NCBI GenBank assembly: GCA_021789935.1
Contig: JAJYIR010000005.1
Location: forward strand, 1-64,000
Direction of reading: 5' to 3'
Length of the DNA stretch: 64,000 nt
DNA from: Nitrospirota bacterium
Lineage (GTDB): Bacteria; Nitrospirota; Thermodesulfovibrionia; Thermodesulfovibrionales; JdFR-88
The stretch's first letter is position 1. The number at the start of each line of letters is the position of its first letter. The notes beneath the pieces were generated by a model. The model saw nothing but the letters and a program-made list of their open reading frames with translations, had not been told where the DNA came from and did not search any database. The position numbers and the translations under genes were made by a program. Positions 25,958 to 35,514 of this stretch are shown in pieces.

Positions 25958-27700
25958 TTATTCGCACCCGTCGGCCGCCATCCTTTGAACGGAGTTGAGG
26001 CCCTTTTTCAAATTTGTGGTCTTAAGCCTTTCCTCTGAATTGCGGTGCGCATTGGGGATAACCATATCCCCGGATAGAATATTTTTCGCGGCCTCGCTGT
26101 CCATAGGCTTGAACAGATGGAATCCCTGTGCGTATGCGCCTTTCATGGTCCTGTATATGTCCAGTTGTTCGATTGATTCAACCCCTTCCGCAATCACATC
26201 CAGACCAAGCTCGTTCCCCAGGGCAACGATAGTCCTGACGATCTTTGCATTGTTTTCATCGCTGGGCAATGCATTGATGAAGGACCCGTCTATCTTTAGC
26301 CCCCTGATAGGGAAATGGCGCAGATAATTCAGCGCGGAATACCCGGTGCCGAAGTCATCTATATCGAACCGTACGTTCAGCTCGCCCAGTTGCTTTATCA
26401 AAGCTGCTGCCGGCTCCGGGTTTTCTATAAGCGTTCTTTCTACTATCTCCAGCCTCAAACAACTTCCGTCGACACCGGTTTCCCGAAGAATGTCCGCTAT
26501 GAGTCCATAGAAATTCGTCTGGGAAAATACGGCCGCCGAGACATTTACGCTCATCTCCAGGTCCCGGTACGCCGGGAACTGGGTCTTCCAGCTTTTCAAC
26601 TGCCGGCAGGCTTCGCGGATGATCCATGGTTCAATAGACAAGATCAGGCCGGTCTCTTCTGCAACCCTGATGAATTGCGACGCGGTAATTATCCCCCGTT
26701 CCGGATGCCGCCACCTCAGGAGCGCCTCAAACCCGGTGATGCTGTTGCGCTCCAGGGATACGATAGGCTGGTAATACAGGGTCAGCTCGTTGCGGTCAAA
26801 TGCGCCCCTCAAATCGGTCTCAAACCGGAGGGCCTCGGCTGCCTCGGCATTCATGGCCGGGTCAAAAACTACATGGCATGCCTTGCCTCTGGCCTTCGCC
26901 TTGTACATCGCCGTGTCCACATCGCGCAAAACCTCGCCGGGCTTCTTTTTGCCAACGGTATCGCCCAGCACTATCCCAATGCTTATAGTGACGAATATTT
27001 CATGGCCGAATATTGAAAAAGGCAACCTCATATCGTTTTTCAGCCGTTCGGCAATGTCCTCCGCATAGGAACTTTCCTTTATATCACCAAGAAGAATCGC
27101 GAACTCGTCCCCTCCGAAGCGCGCGATGGTATCGATTGCCCGGACGTGTTTCTTCAGCCTCTGGGCCACCAAAACCAGGAGTTGGTCCCCGATACTGTGG
27201 CCAAGGCCGTCGTTTATGACCTTGAACCGGTCAAGATCGAGAAACAGGACGGCGAATGAATAATCGGGGTACCGCTTCCTGCGCTCAAGCGAGGTATGCA
27301 GGTTGTCAATAAACATGGTCCTGTTGGGCAGGTTCGTCAAACAATCATAAAAGGCATGCTGGGTCAAACGTGCGTTAGCCCGTTCAAGTTCGATGGCCTG
27401 TTTCTGCAGTTCCTTCTCTGATGCCAGATTTTTCGTGAAAAGTTTGGCCCTTTCATTTACCAGGTAGGCGATTATTGTCAGAACAAACGGGGCCAGCAGG
27501 GTCAATGCGCGAAATTTGATGCCGGCCTGGCCTGTTGACAAAAAATACCCCAAAATTCCGCATCTCCCACCCCTGTATAACGCATATATGTATAGAGCAA
27601 TGCCGGTCCATGCAAGCAAAACGATATAAAGCGCCAGCCTGGATAAAGACCTGTCTGAGACGCCCTCAGGGGGTTTTTTTCTGTTTGTCATAAGTTTCAC
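25958..27700 (-). CDS. Membrane GGDEF-EAL protein (c-di-GMP turnover)
   Basis: 580 residues. Two membrane helices (about 21-42 and 65-81) bracket a short loop, then a coiled coil and a GGDEF domain with intact GGDEF at 196-200 and I-site RAID at 187-190. The EAL domain has FEALLRW (EAL 325-327) and DDFGTGYSALNYL, so both activities look possible. There is no obvious periplasmic sensor domain. It is followed in the same orientation by the helicase, over 330 nt away. Confidence 0.9.
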   Translation of the reverse strand: MKLMTNRKKPPEGVSDRSLSRLALYIVLLAWTGIALYIYALYRGGRCGILGYFLSTGQAGIKFRALTLLAPFVLTIIAYLVNERAKLFTKNLASEKELQKQAIELERANARLTQHAFYDCLTNLPNRTMFIDNLHTSLERRKRYPDYSFAVLFLDLDRFKVINDGLGHSIGDQLLVLVAQRLKKHVRAIDTIARFGGDEFAILLGDIKESSYAEDIAERLKNDMRLPFSIFGHEIFVTISIGIVLGDTVGKKKPGEVLRDVDTAMYKAKARGKACHVVFDPAMNAEAAEALRFETDLRGAFDRNELTLYYQPIVSLERNSITGFEALLRWRHPERGIITASQFIRVAEETGLILSIEPWIIREACRQLKSWKTQFPAYRDLEMSVNVSAAVFSQTNFYGLIADILRETGVDGSCLRLEIVERTLIENPEPAAALIKQLGELNVRFDIDDFGTGYSALNYLRHFPIRGLKIDGSFINALPSDENNAKIVRTIVALGNELGLDVIAEGVESIEQLDIYRTMKGAYAQGFHLFKPMDSEAAKNILSGDMVIPNAHRNSEERLKTTNLKKGLNSVQRMAADGCE

Positions 27701-27950
27701 GCGATTGCGGGCCCTGCCATGTTGCCGTATCTCTTTCCTGAAATGGACATTTTCATTTCTTTTCCAAAGCGCAAAAATGCAATTTCTATTATCTCTTATC
27801 GGAAAATGCTTTTAATAACTTTAGGCGGTTTTTTTAAAAAAAATTGAATTACGGCCGGAATCGAAAGGAAAATCAAGGCAATATGCCGAAAAATAAAGAA
27901 ACAACGGCGTTTTAAGCTCCATGCAGATGGTTTTTTTTGAATAACCCGGA

Positions 27951-29564
27951 TTATTTAAGGAATTTGACGGATTCCCCTGCCGGCAACGGACGGCAAAACA
28001 AAAACCCCTGGACCGAATCGCACCCGTGTTCCCGAAAGAATTCAAGCTGTTTTTCATTCTCCACCCCCTCGGCAATGACCTCCAAATTCAGGTTGTGGGC
28101 CATAGAAATGATGGTTTTAACGATCACTTCATCGTTGACATTGGAAAACATGTTCCTGGTAAAAGAAGCGTCTATCTTCAGGGCGTCAAGCGGGAGCTTT
28201 CCAAGATAGCTCAGTGAGGAATATCCGGTGCCGAAATCATCGATCGTGATCCGCACTCCGGCGGCTTTCAGCTCTTGCAAAATTCGAACGGCCACCTCGG
28301 GGTTTTTCATTATAGTGCCTTCTGTGATCTCGATTTCCAGGTATCGCGGTTCCAGACCCGTGTCTTTCAAGGCATCGAAGACCACTTTCGTGAGGTCCCT
28401 TTGGTCAAACTGCCGTCCAGATATGTTCACGGCCACGCTTATTGTTTTGAGGCCTGCCTCCTGCCATTTTTTGTTCTGTGAGCAGGCCTCCTGCAACACA
28501 TACTTCCCTATGGGCACAATCAGGCCGCTGGTTTCCGCCAGCGGGATAAATTCCGAAGGCATCGTCAGCCCGGCAGATGGATGCCCCCACCTCAGGAGGG
28601 CCTCCATTCCGGAGGTCTCTCCCGTCTTTAAATCGATCTGGGGCTGGTAATAGAGCAGGAATTCGTTTTTTTCCAGCGCCTTATGCAGATCATTTTCCAT
28701 CGTCAAGCGCTTAAGGGCCGCCTCATTCATTGCCTTTGTGTAATATTGACAGCTGTTTTTGTTCCCGCTGCACTTGGCGCTGTACATCGCCGAAACCGCA
28801 TTTTCCATCAGGCTGTCCGCGTCCTGCCCATCATGGGGATAGGCCGAAATGCCAATTCCTGCTGTCAAAAATATTTCCTGGCCCTTTACGGTAAAAGGGC
28901 TGGATAAACTTGTCAGCACGCGGTCCGCCACGCGGCTTGCATCCTGGGGGGATGCCAGGTCTCTTAACAGGATGATAAACTCATCCTCCCCGGTCCTGGC
29001 GATGTCCTCAATCGCCTTTCCCGATATCCGTGCTATATCGTCACTGGTTCTTATAGTGCCCAGCAGCCTGTGCGCAAAGGCCTGCAGCAGCTTGTTGCCC
29101 GCATCATGACCGAGGGTGTCGCATATCCGTTCGAAATCGTCAAGGTCAATATAGGCTATGGCGAATGTTTGGTTATAACGTTTTGAGTGCTCGATGGTCC
29201 GGACCAGGAGTTCCTTAAAAAAGTCCTTGTTCGGAAGCCCGGTGAGACTGTCGTGATAGGCAAGAAAGCAAATCCGTTCCTGCGCCTTCTTGTGCTCTTC
29301 ACTGATTTTCAAGGGTTTGACGACCCGCCGGACTATAAGACAGGACACCGCTGAACTCAGCAGCAGGGCTTCGGCAAGCCCGGCCAGAAGCGGAGGCATC
29401 CGGCCCGCAATGCCTGTGAGGTTAAATGCAGCCATGATGAGCATTCCGGCGGCAGCGATTATCGCAAACAGTCTGAGGCCCATGCAGATTGCGCTATTTT
29501 GGCCTGAAAATGTCCCTGACCTGTCCGGATGCGCGATGCCCGGAGGCTTTCCTTGCAGCCGCAT
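27951..29564 (-). CDS. Membrane EAL phosphodiesterase with degenerate GGDEF domain
   Basis: 537 residues, two membrane helices (about 29-52 and 57-79). The cyclase site is GEDEF at 192-196 instead of GGDEF, and an extra segment DDIARISGKAIEDIAR (175-190) precedes it, so cyclase activity is doubtful. The EAL domain is intact (MEALLRW, EAL 321-323; DDFGTGYSSLSYL). Probably a c-di-GMP phosphodiesterase with a regulatory GGDEF. A TATAAT ends 6 nt before the ATG on the coding strand, suggesting a leaderless transcript. ATG at 29483 is an alternative start. Confidence 0.88.
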   Translation of the reverse strand: MRLQGKPPGIAHPDRSGTFSGQNSAICMGLRLFAIIAAAGMLIMAAFNLTGIAGRMPPLLAGLAEALLLSSAVSCLIVRRVVKPLKISEEHKKAQERICFLAYHDSLTGLPNKDFFKELLVRTIEHSKRYNQTFAIAYIDLDDFERICDTLGHDAGNKLLQAFAHRLLGTIRTSDDIARISGKAIEDIARTGEDEFIILLRDLASPQDASRVADRVLTSLSSPFTVKGQEIFLTAGIGISAYPHDGQDADSLMENAVSAMYSAKCSGNKNSCQYYTKAMNEAALKRLTMENDLHKALEKNEFLLYYQPQIDLKTGETSGMEALLRWGHPSAGLTMPSEFIPLAETSGLIVPIGKYVLQEACSQNKKWQEAGLKTISVAVNISGRQFDQRDLTKVVFDALKDTGLEPRYLEIEITEGTIMKNPEVAVRILQELKAAGVRITIDDFGTGYSSLSYLGKLPLDALKIDASFTRNMFSNVNDEVIVKTIISMAHNLNLEVIAEGVENEKQLEFFREHGCDSVQGFLFCRPLPAGESVKFLK

Positions 29565-29727
29565 CCGAAATTATAACTCTTAAAATATTCCATATCGAGC
29601 AAAATCTGGGAATTTCTCCTTTGTGCCCCCTGTGGGGTCCCTTTCAGGATATGGCCCCCCTCATGAAATCCGGACAATGAAATCCGGCAATTGACAATTC
29701 CCCGCCAGCTTAATAGCTTTTAATAAG

Positions 29728-31473
29728 ATGGCAAGAAAGATCATCATTGCCCTGGTGATTGTTTCCCTGTTTTTTGCCGGCCTTCTCCGGACGGCGGCGG
29801 CCGCCGTGCCGGTTACTGTGGATGTGCAGGGCGTGGAGGGGGCTGTCAAGAAAAACGTCTTGAGTTTTCTTGGCATCGAACGGCTCAAAAAGGCCCCGGA
29901 GTTCAATGAGGACGTGATGAAAGACCTCTTCGGCCGGGCCCCGGGGGAGATACGGGAGGCCCTTCAGCCGTTTGGCTTCTACAGCCCGAAAATAGAAAGC
30001 AGCCTTGTGAAAAAAGATGGTCAATGGCGGGCCGTTTTCCTGGTAGACCCGGGGCAGCCGGTCAGGATATCAAAGCTGGACTTCCAGATTACTGGGGAGG
30101 GCGCCAGCCAGCCTCCCTTCGAAAATTTCAGAAAGACCTTCCCCCTGAGGCAGGGCGATGTCCTTAACCAGCAGCTCTACGAAAAGGCCAAGCAGGGTCT
30201 CCAGGAGATAGCCGCAAATTACGGTTTTTTGAACGCCTCCATGCTCCGGCACCGTATACTCGTCTACCCCGGGCGGCATGACGCGCAGGTATTTTTGAAG
30301 TTCGATACCGGCCCGCAGTTCAAGTTTGGGGCCGTTACATTCAAACAGAACACCTTCGGCAACCGGTTTTTGGAGAAATTTATCAACTTTAAGAAGGGGG
30401 ACCCCTATAACGGCACGGTGCTTGTTGCGTTCCAGGATGCCTTGAGCAGCAGCGGTTATTTCAGCCAGACCCAGGTCTCCCCGGAGCTAAAAAAGGCGTC
30501 CGGGTTATATGTTCCCATCGATGTGACTCTTACGCCCGAGAAGCGCTACCAGCTTTCCCTTGGGGCGGGTTATGGCACGGATACAGGCCTTCGGGGACGA
30601 CTGGACTGGGCGGACAAGAGGGTAAACAGACGGGGCCACCGGATGGAGGTGGACCTGAGGCTGGCGCAGATAAGGCAAAACGCCATCTGGCGGTACATCG
30701 TGCCGCTGGACCAGCCGCTCACAAACCACCTGGATTACACTGTGGGGTACCTGCACGAAAGCACCGATATCGAGACAAGCCAGACCTATTTTGCCCAATT
30801 CAGCTATACGCGGGCCATCAGCGCGCATTGGCTGCAAACCCTGTACTTCGAGGTCGAGCGCGTCTACTTCACGGTGGCGGACGAATCCGCTACGGACAAG
30901 CTCATCCTGCCCGGCGGGACATGGACCTACAAAAAAACTCCGGCGGAGATATACACCAATGAGGGCATCCGGCTGATAGCAGATGTGAAGGGCACTTCCA
31001 AGGCCATGCTTTCAAGCGTGTCTTTCATTCAGGGGCGGCTGCGGGCCAAATACGTCCGCGGGATAGGAGGGTTCGGCAGCGTGGTGCTCCGGGCAGAGGC
31101 CGGGGCGACGGAGGTAAACAATTTCCAGAGGCTCCCCGCCACCATCCGTTTTTTCGCTGGAGGAGACAACAGCATCAGGGGCTACAGCTATAAAACCCTT
31201 GGGCCCAAAAACTTCCTGGGCCTTGTCGAAGGCGGCAAATACATAATGACGGCAAGCGTCGAGTATGTGCAGAAAGTCTACGGCAAGTGGGGCCTCGCTT
31301 TCTTTTATGACGGGGGCAACGCATTCAGCTCTTTCCCGCCTGTCTGGAAATCCGGGGCCGGCACGGGCATAAGATGGGCCTCGCCTGTCGGGCCTGTAAA
31401 GCTTGATTTTGCCTGGGCCCTTGAGCCTGGCCACACTTTTCACGTCTATGTAAGCATAGGGCCGGAGATATGA
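29728..31473 (+). CDS. tamA: Translocation and assembly module subunit TamA (Omp85 family)
   Basis: 581 residues. A signal peptide (about 1-26, ending TAAAA) is followed by POTRA repeats to about residue 260 and an Omp85 beta-barrel. Barrel landmarks are FFAGGDNSIRGYSYKTLGP (the conserved RGY of loop 6) and the C-terminal strand GHTFHVYVSIGPEI. TamA sits in the outer membrane and with TamB moves lipids or helps insert some outer-membrane proteins. Its stop overlaps the tamB ATG by 4 nt. Confidence 0.93.
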   Translation: MARKIIIALVIVSLFFAGLLRTAAAAVPVTVDVQGVEGAVKKNVLSFLGIERLKKAPEFNEDVMKDLFGRAPGEIREALQPFGFYSPKIESSLVKKDGQWRAVFLVDPGQPVRISKLDFQITGEGASQPPFENFRKTFPLRQGDVLNQQLYEKAKQGLQEIAANYGFLNASMLRHRILVYPGRHDAQVFLKFDTGPQFKFGAVTFKQNTFGNRFLEKFINFKKGDPYNGTVLVAFQDALSSSGYFSQTQVSPELKKASGLYVPIDVTLTPEKRYQLSLGAGYGTDTGLRGRLDWADKRVNRRGHRMEVDLRLAQIRQNAIWRYIVPLDQPLTNHLDYTVGYLHESTDIETSQTYFAQFSYTRAISAHWLQTLYFEVERVYFTVADESATDKLILPGGTWTYKKTPAEIYTNEGIRLIADVKGTSKAMLSSVSFIQGRLRAKYVRGIGGFGSVVLRAEAGATEVNNFQRLPATIRFFAGGDNSIRGYSYKTLGPKNFLGLVEGGKYIMTASVEYVQKVYGKWGLAFFYDGGNAFSSFPPVWKSGAGTGIRWASPVGPVKLDFAWALEPGHTFHVYVSIGPEI

Positions 31474-34400
31474 GCCGTGCGCGCAAATATATATTGGGGG
31501 CACTTGCCGTCCTGTTTATCGGCTTTCTTGCCGCCGCTTTTTACCTGATGTATTCCCAGACTATGCTTAGACTGGCATTTTCCAGGTTTTTGGCTCCCGC
31601 CGGACTTTCAGTGAAAAGCGTAAACGGCAGGCTTGCCGGTCCCATCCGGCTGGAAGGCATATCTTACATGTCGCAAGGGGCCAGGGTGAAAATCGGTTCC
31701 ATAAAGATGGACTGGGAACCAGCCGCGCTGTTTTCCCTGAACCTGTACATAACCAGGCTGGATATAACCGGCGTTCGGATGGAGGTCCTTAAGAAAAAGA
31801 AACCCGCAAGGCCGCCTTCAGCCGGGCCGCTGCCGCAAATCCGCCTGCCCTCCTATTTCTCCGTGGAACTGAGCGGCGTTACGGCGGAGAACATTGAATA
31901 TTCGTCCGCCGGCGCGAAAAAACCGCTGGCCCTCAGCCGTTTGCGGCTGAATGCCGTTATGCGGGGAGACTCACTATATATACAGTCTCTGCAGGCGGTG
32001 GGGCCAGAGTACTCATTTTCCGTGCAGGGGCAGCTTAATCCCCAGGGCAGCTATCCGCTTTCTTTAAAGACGCAGTGGGAGTTTGCTCTAAAGGCATATC
32101 CTCCTGCCAGGGGGCGGGGTCTTTTTGAGGGCGACATAGGAAAAAGGCTGCACATATCGCAGGCCATAAGCCAGCCATATAACCTGAACGCGAATTTTAT
32201 TGTCTCCGGTCTTTTGGAGCAGACCGGCGCTGAAAATGGGGAAAAGCCAAAATGGCAGGGCAGGGTAACCTGGCGCGCTTTGAGGTGGCCTCTGGCCGGG
32301 AAAAAGCCAGTTGCGGAAAGCCCCCGGGGCGAATTTGTCACGAAGGGGAATCCCGGGGCCTACAGCGCGCGCCTCGATGCGGTTTTTTCCGTGGCAAAAA
32401 GGGCGCCAAAAAGCCCGGCCATAACGGGCCGCGTCACGGCTGAAGGGAAGGGGGACATGAAAGGCATGTCTCTCTCAAGCCTGCGGGTGGCCCTCCTTGG
32501 CGGCACGCTTCGCGGCAGCGGAAATGTTTACTGGAAGCCCGCCATCGGATGGGCGCTGGCAATAAGCGGGACGGGGCTCAACCCTGCCCATGTCTCTCCA
32601 AACTGGAGCGGCAACGTCAATTTCGAGGCCAAAACCCGGGGCAGCATCATGGGAGCTGCGCGGGACATATCCATGGATATCCAAAACGTTCACGGCAGTC
32701 TCCGGGGGTATCCATTAAGCGGAAGCGGGAGGTTTCTTGTTAAAGGCCAGGATGTTTTTGTCCAGGGGCTTTTCATCCGCTCCGGCCAGGCAAGCGTTTC
32801 CGCTTCGGGCAGGCTTATGCCCCGATGGGATTTTTCCTGGCGCGTAAACGCGAAAGACATAAGGGACATCCTTCCAAATGCCGGAGGTTCACTATCAGCC
32901 GCAGGGACTGTGACAGAACGCGGCAAAAAGCCGGTTGTCAGCGCCAGGATAACCGGCAGGGGCGCGGCGTATCAAGCATACAAGATCAAGACCCTCCATG
33001 CGGCCATGAGGATAGACCTCTCCGGCCGCACGGCATCAAACCTGGACCTGGATATGGCCGGCCTGCAGGCGGGCAAGCGGCAGGTAAGGGCAGTCCATCT
33101 GAAGGCGGCGGGAAAGCTTGCCGGGGGGCGGATATCGCTTTCCGCCAGCTGGCGGAAAACGGCGCTGGGCCTGGTCCTGGATGGCGGCTATCGTTCGGGC
33201 CTCTGGAGCGGCAACATATTGCGCATGGATGTGTCCAGGCGGGGATACGGCATGTGGAGGCTTCTTCGTCCTGCCCCGCTCAGGCTTTCAAAGGAGATGG
33301 CGCTTACGGATATGTGCCTCGCAAACGGCCAGGCGCAGATGTGTCTTATGGCGGATTGGCGGAAGCCCAAAGGGGCCCACGTGAAAATGTCGGCTAAGCG
33401 GGTGCCGATGGAGCTGTTTGCGCCCTTGATGCCGCCGGGCCTCAGCGTCACGGGGATGCTTAACGGCCGGGCAGACATTTTGTATGCGCAAAAAGGGGCG
33501 CTTACGGGGAAAGCGGACATCAGCCTGACCGGCGGGGCGCTTGCTTACAGCCTGAAAGGAAAAACCGTGAGGCGTACCTTCAGGGAAAGCACTCTTTCCA
33601 TGGTGAGCACCGCCCGGACGGTCTTTGTGAATTTCGCGATGCCGTTTGCGGATGGCGGCGGCATAAAAAGCCAAATCGCCATTTCGCATTCAAATTTACC
33701 ATCAAATTTTTATCCAAAGGGCACTCAGCCAAACGGCCCGCACCCCATGGAGGCCCGGGTAAAGTTGTCTGTGGCCCGCATCCCGATGGAGCTGTTTGCG
33801 CCCTTGATGCCTCCGGGCCTTAGCGTCACGGGGACGCTTAACGGCCAGGCCGGCATTTTGTATGCGCAAAAGGGGGCGCTTACGGGGAAGGCGTACGTCA
33901 GTATGACCGGCGGGGCGTTTGCCTACAGGCTGAAGGAAAAGAACATAAGGCTTTCCTTCAGGGAAAGCACTCTTTCCATGGTGAGCACAAAACAAGGGGT
34001 GCTTGCCAGATTTGCGATGCCTTTTTTAGAAGGAGGGGGCATAAACAGCCAAATCGCCATTTCGGTCCCGAAAGTCCCGCCGGGGGCGGTGAATGCGGCA
34101 AAAAAATCGCCCGGCGTCAGCGGCAGCGTACATATGGACATACCCGATATTGCGATACTTGCCGAGGTTCTCCCTGCCGTCAAGAACCCCCGTGGCACTA
34201 TGAGGGCGGACTTCGATATCTCCGGCACCCTGGCCAGCCCGGCTGTAAGAGGTACACTGGCGCTGGAAAAGCTGTCCGCGGGCCTGCCCCGCCTGGGCAT
34301 AAAGGTTGACGGCTCCATAACGGCGGCCAGCGCAGGTGAAAACAGGTTCAATATCCAGGGCAGGTTTGGTTCCGGCGGAGGCTATATAAACATAAAAGGG

Positions 34401-35387
34401 GACGTCGCCCGCACGCCCGCAAAACTCTGGTCAGTGGGCCTGGGACTGAAAGGAGAAAATTTCCAGGTGATAAAGACCCCGGAGGCCCAGGCGTCAGCCA
34501 GTCCGGATCTGGCCATAGCCGTTCAGGGCAAGGAGGCTTCTGTAAGCGGAGTGGTGACTGTACCAAAGGCAGACATAAGGCCGATTGAAATGCCGGGGGC
34601 GATAAAGCCCTCCCCGGATGTCGTGGTGGTCAGCGAAAAAGGGAAGCCGGTGAGCGTGGCGCAATGGAAAGTCCATGCGGACGTTAAAGTGGTCCTCGGG
34701 GAAAAGCTCTCGTTTGAAGGTTTCGGCCTCAAAAGCGTGATGACGGGGGCACTCACTATTCATGAGGAGCCCGGGAAACTGGCAGCCGGGCAGGGGACGC
34801 TCACGATAGTTAAGGGCACATACAAGGCATACGGGCAGGACCTTACTATTACGAACGGAAAGCTGCTTTACAGCGGGCAGCCCATAAACAATCCGGGCCT
34901 CGCCATCAGGGCCGAAAGGACCGTCAACGAAGTGGTTGCCGGGATAAATGTTTCAGGTACGCTCCGGCAGCCAAAAATAAGCCTGTTTTCCGATCCGGCA
35001 ATGGACCAGACCGACGCCCTTTCCTATCTTGTTCTTGGCAAGCCCGTCAGCTCGGCCTCCAGTTCGCAGGGTAATCTGCTATATGGCGCGGCCACCTCAC
35101 TGGGGCTTGCAGGCGGAGCGCTCATAGCCAACAAGATAGGGGCACTTTTCGGCATCAAGGCATCGGTGGAAAAGACCCAGCCGCAGCAGCCCACCGGCCA
35201 GGAGCAGGCCACACTCTTTCTTGGCCGCTACCTTTCGCCAAGGCTGTATGTGGCCTATGGGGTGGGTATCTTCGAGCCGGCCAACGTATTTCGCGTCCGG
35301 TACAGGATAACCAAAGACTGGCTGGTGCAGACGGAGTCCGGGACGGAGACCGGCGGGGACGTGCTTTATAAGCTGCAATGGGAGTAG
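31470..35387 (+). CDS. tamB: TamB-type AsmA-like inner-membrane protein with internal duplication
   Basis: 1305 residues. One N-terminal membrane anchor (about 7-27) is followed by a long repetitive beta-rich periplasmic part and the C-terminal TamB/DUF490 domain (about 960-1305; LTITNGKLLYSGQPINNPG, ALSYLVLGKP). The protein is expected to span the periplasm as a lipid-conducting groove to TamA. Residues about 637-762 and 763-888 are near-identical copies: VPMELFAPLMPPGLSVTG and STLSMVST recur 126 residues apart. This lengthens the rod and appears recent at the DNA level. Confidence 0.92.
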   Translation: MSRARKYILGALAVLFIGFLAAAFYLMYSQTMLRLAFSRFLAPAGLSVKSVNGRLAGPIRLEGISYMSQGARVKIGSIKMDWEPAALFSLNLYITRLDITGVRMEVLKKKKPARPPSAGPLPQIRLPSYFSVELSGVTAENIEYSSAGAKKPLALSRLRLNAVMRGDSLYIQSLQAVGPEYSFSVQGQLNPQGSYPLSLKTQWEFALKAYPPARGRGLFEGDIGKRLHISQAISQPYNLNANFIVSGLLEQTGAENGEKPKWQGRVTWRALRWPLAGKKPVAESPRGEFVTKGNPGAYSARLDAVFSVAKRAPKSPAITGRVTAEGKGDMKGMSLSSLRVALLGGTLRGSGNVYWKPAIGWALAISGTGLNPAHVSPNWSGNVNFEAKTRGSIMGAARDISMDIQNVHGSLRGYPLSGSGRFLVKGQDVFVQGLFIRSGQASVSASGRLMPRWDFSWRVNAKDIRDILPNAGGSLSAAGTVTERGKKPVVSARITGRGAAYQAYKIKTLHAAMRIDLSGRTASNLDLDMAGLQAGKRQVRAVHLKAAGKLAGGRISLSASWRKTALGLVLDGGYRSGLWSGNILRMDVSRRGYGMWRLLRPAPLRLSKEMALTDMCLANGQAQMCLMADWRKPKGAHVKMSAKRVPMELFAPLMPPGLSVTGMLNGRADILYAQKGALTGKADISLTGGALAYSLKGKTVRRTFRESTLSMVSTARTVFVNFAMPFADGGGIKSQIAISHSNLPSNFYPKGTQPNGPHPMEARVKLSVARIPMELFAPLMPPGLSVTGTLNGQAGILYAQKGALTGKAYVSMTGGAFAYRLKEKNIRLSFRESTLSMVSTKQGVLARFAMPFLEGGGINSQIAISVPKVPPGAVNAAKKSPGVSGSVHMDIPDIAILAEVLPAVKNPRGTMRADFDISGTLASPAVRGTLALEKLSAGLPRLGIKVDGSITAASAGENRFNIQGRFGSGGGYINIKGDVARTPAKLWSVGLGLKGENFQVIKTPEAQASASPDLAIAVQGKEASVSGVVTVPKADIRPIEMPGAIKPSPDVVVVSEKGKPVSVAQWKVHADVKVVLGEKLSFEGFGLKSVMTGALTIHEEPGKLAAGQGTLTIVKGTYKAYGQDLTITNGKLLYSGQPINNPGLAIRAERTVNEVVAGINVSGTLRQPKISLFSDPAMDQTDALSYLVLGKPVSSASSSQGNLLYGAATSLGLAGGALIANKIGALFGIKASVEKTQPQQPTGQEQATLFLGRYLSPRLYVAYGVGIFEPANVFRVRYRITKDWLVQTESGTETGGDVLYKLQWE
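33377..34132 (+). repeat. Tandem in-frame duplication inside tamB (378-bp unit)
   Basis: Two copies at exact 378-bp spacing (33377-33754 and 33755-34132). The best stretches, such as GAGCTGTTTGCGCCCTTGAT and GGGAAAGCACTCTTTCCATG, are identical. Intervening parts have diverged, and the ends of each unit are less conserved. Confidence 0.85.
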
Positions 35388-35514
35388 TGGCCGGACTGCG
35401 CGAAGGCGGCAGTTTATAGGCATCACCCCGGCAGCGCTTGACTCGGTTTGACCAGGTGATAGCCTATAAACGAAAAAAAAATTCAAAAGGCCGTGACGGA
35501 GGTTTTGTTTTTTT

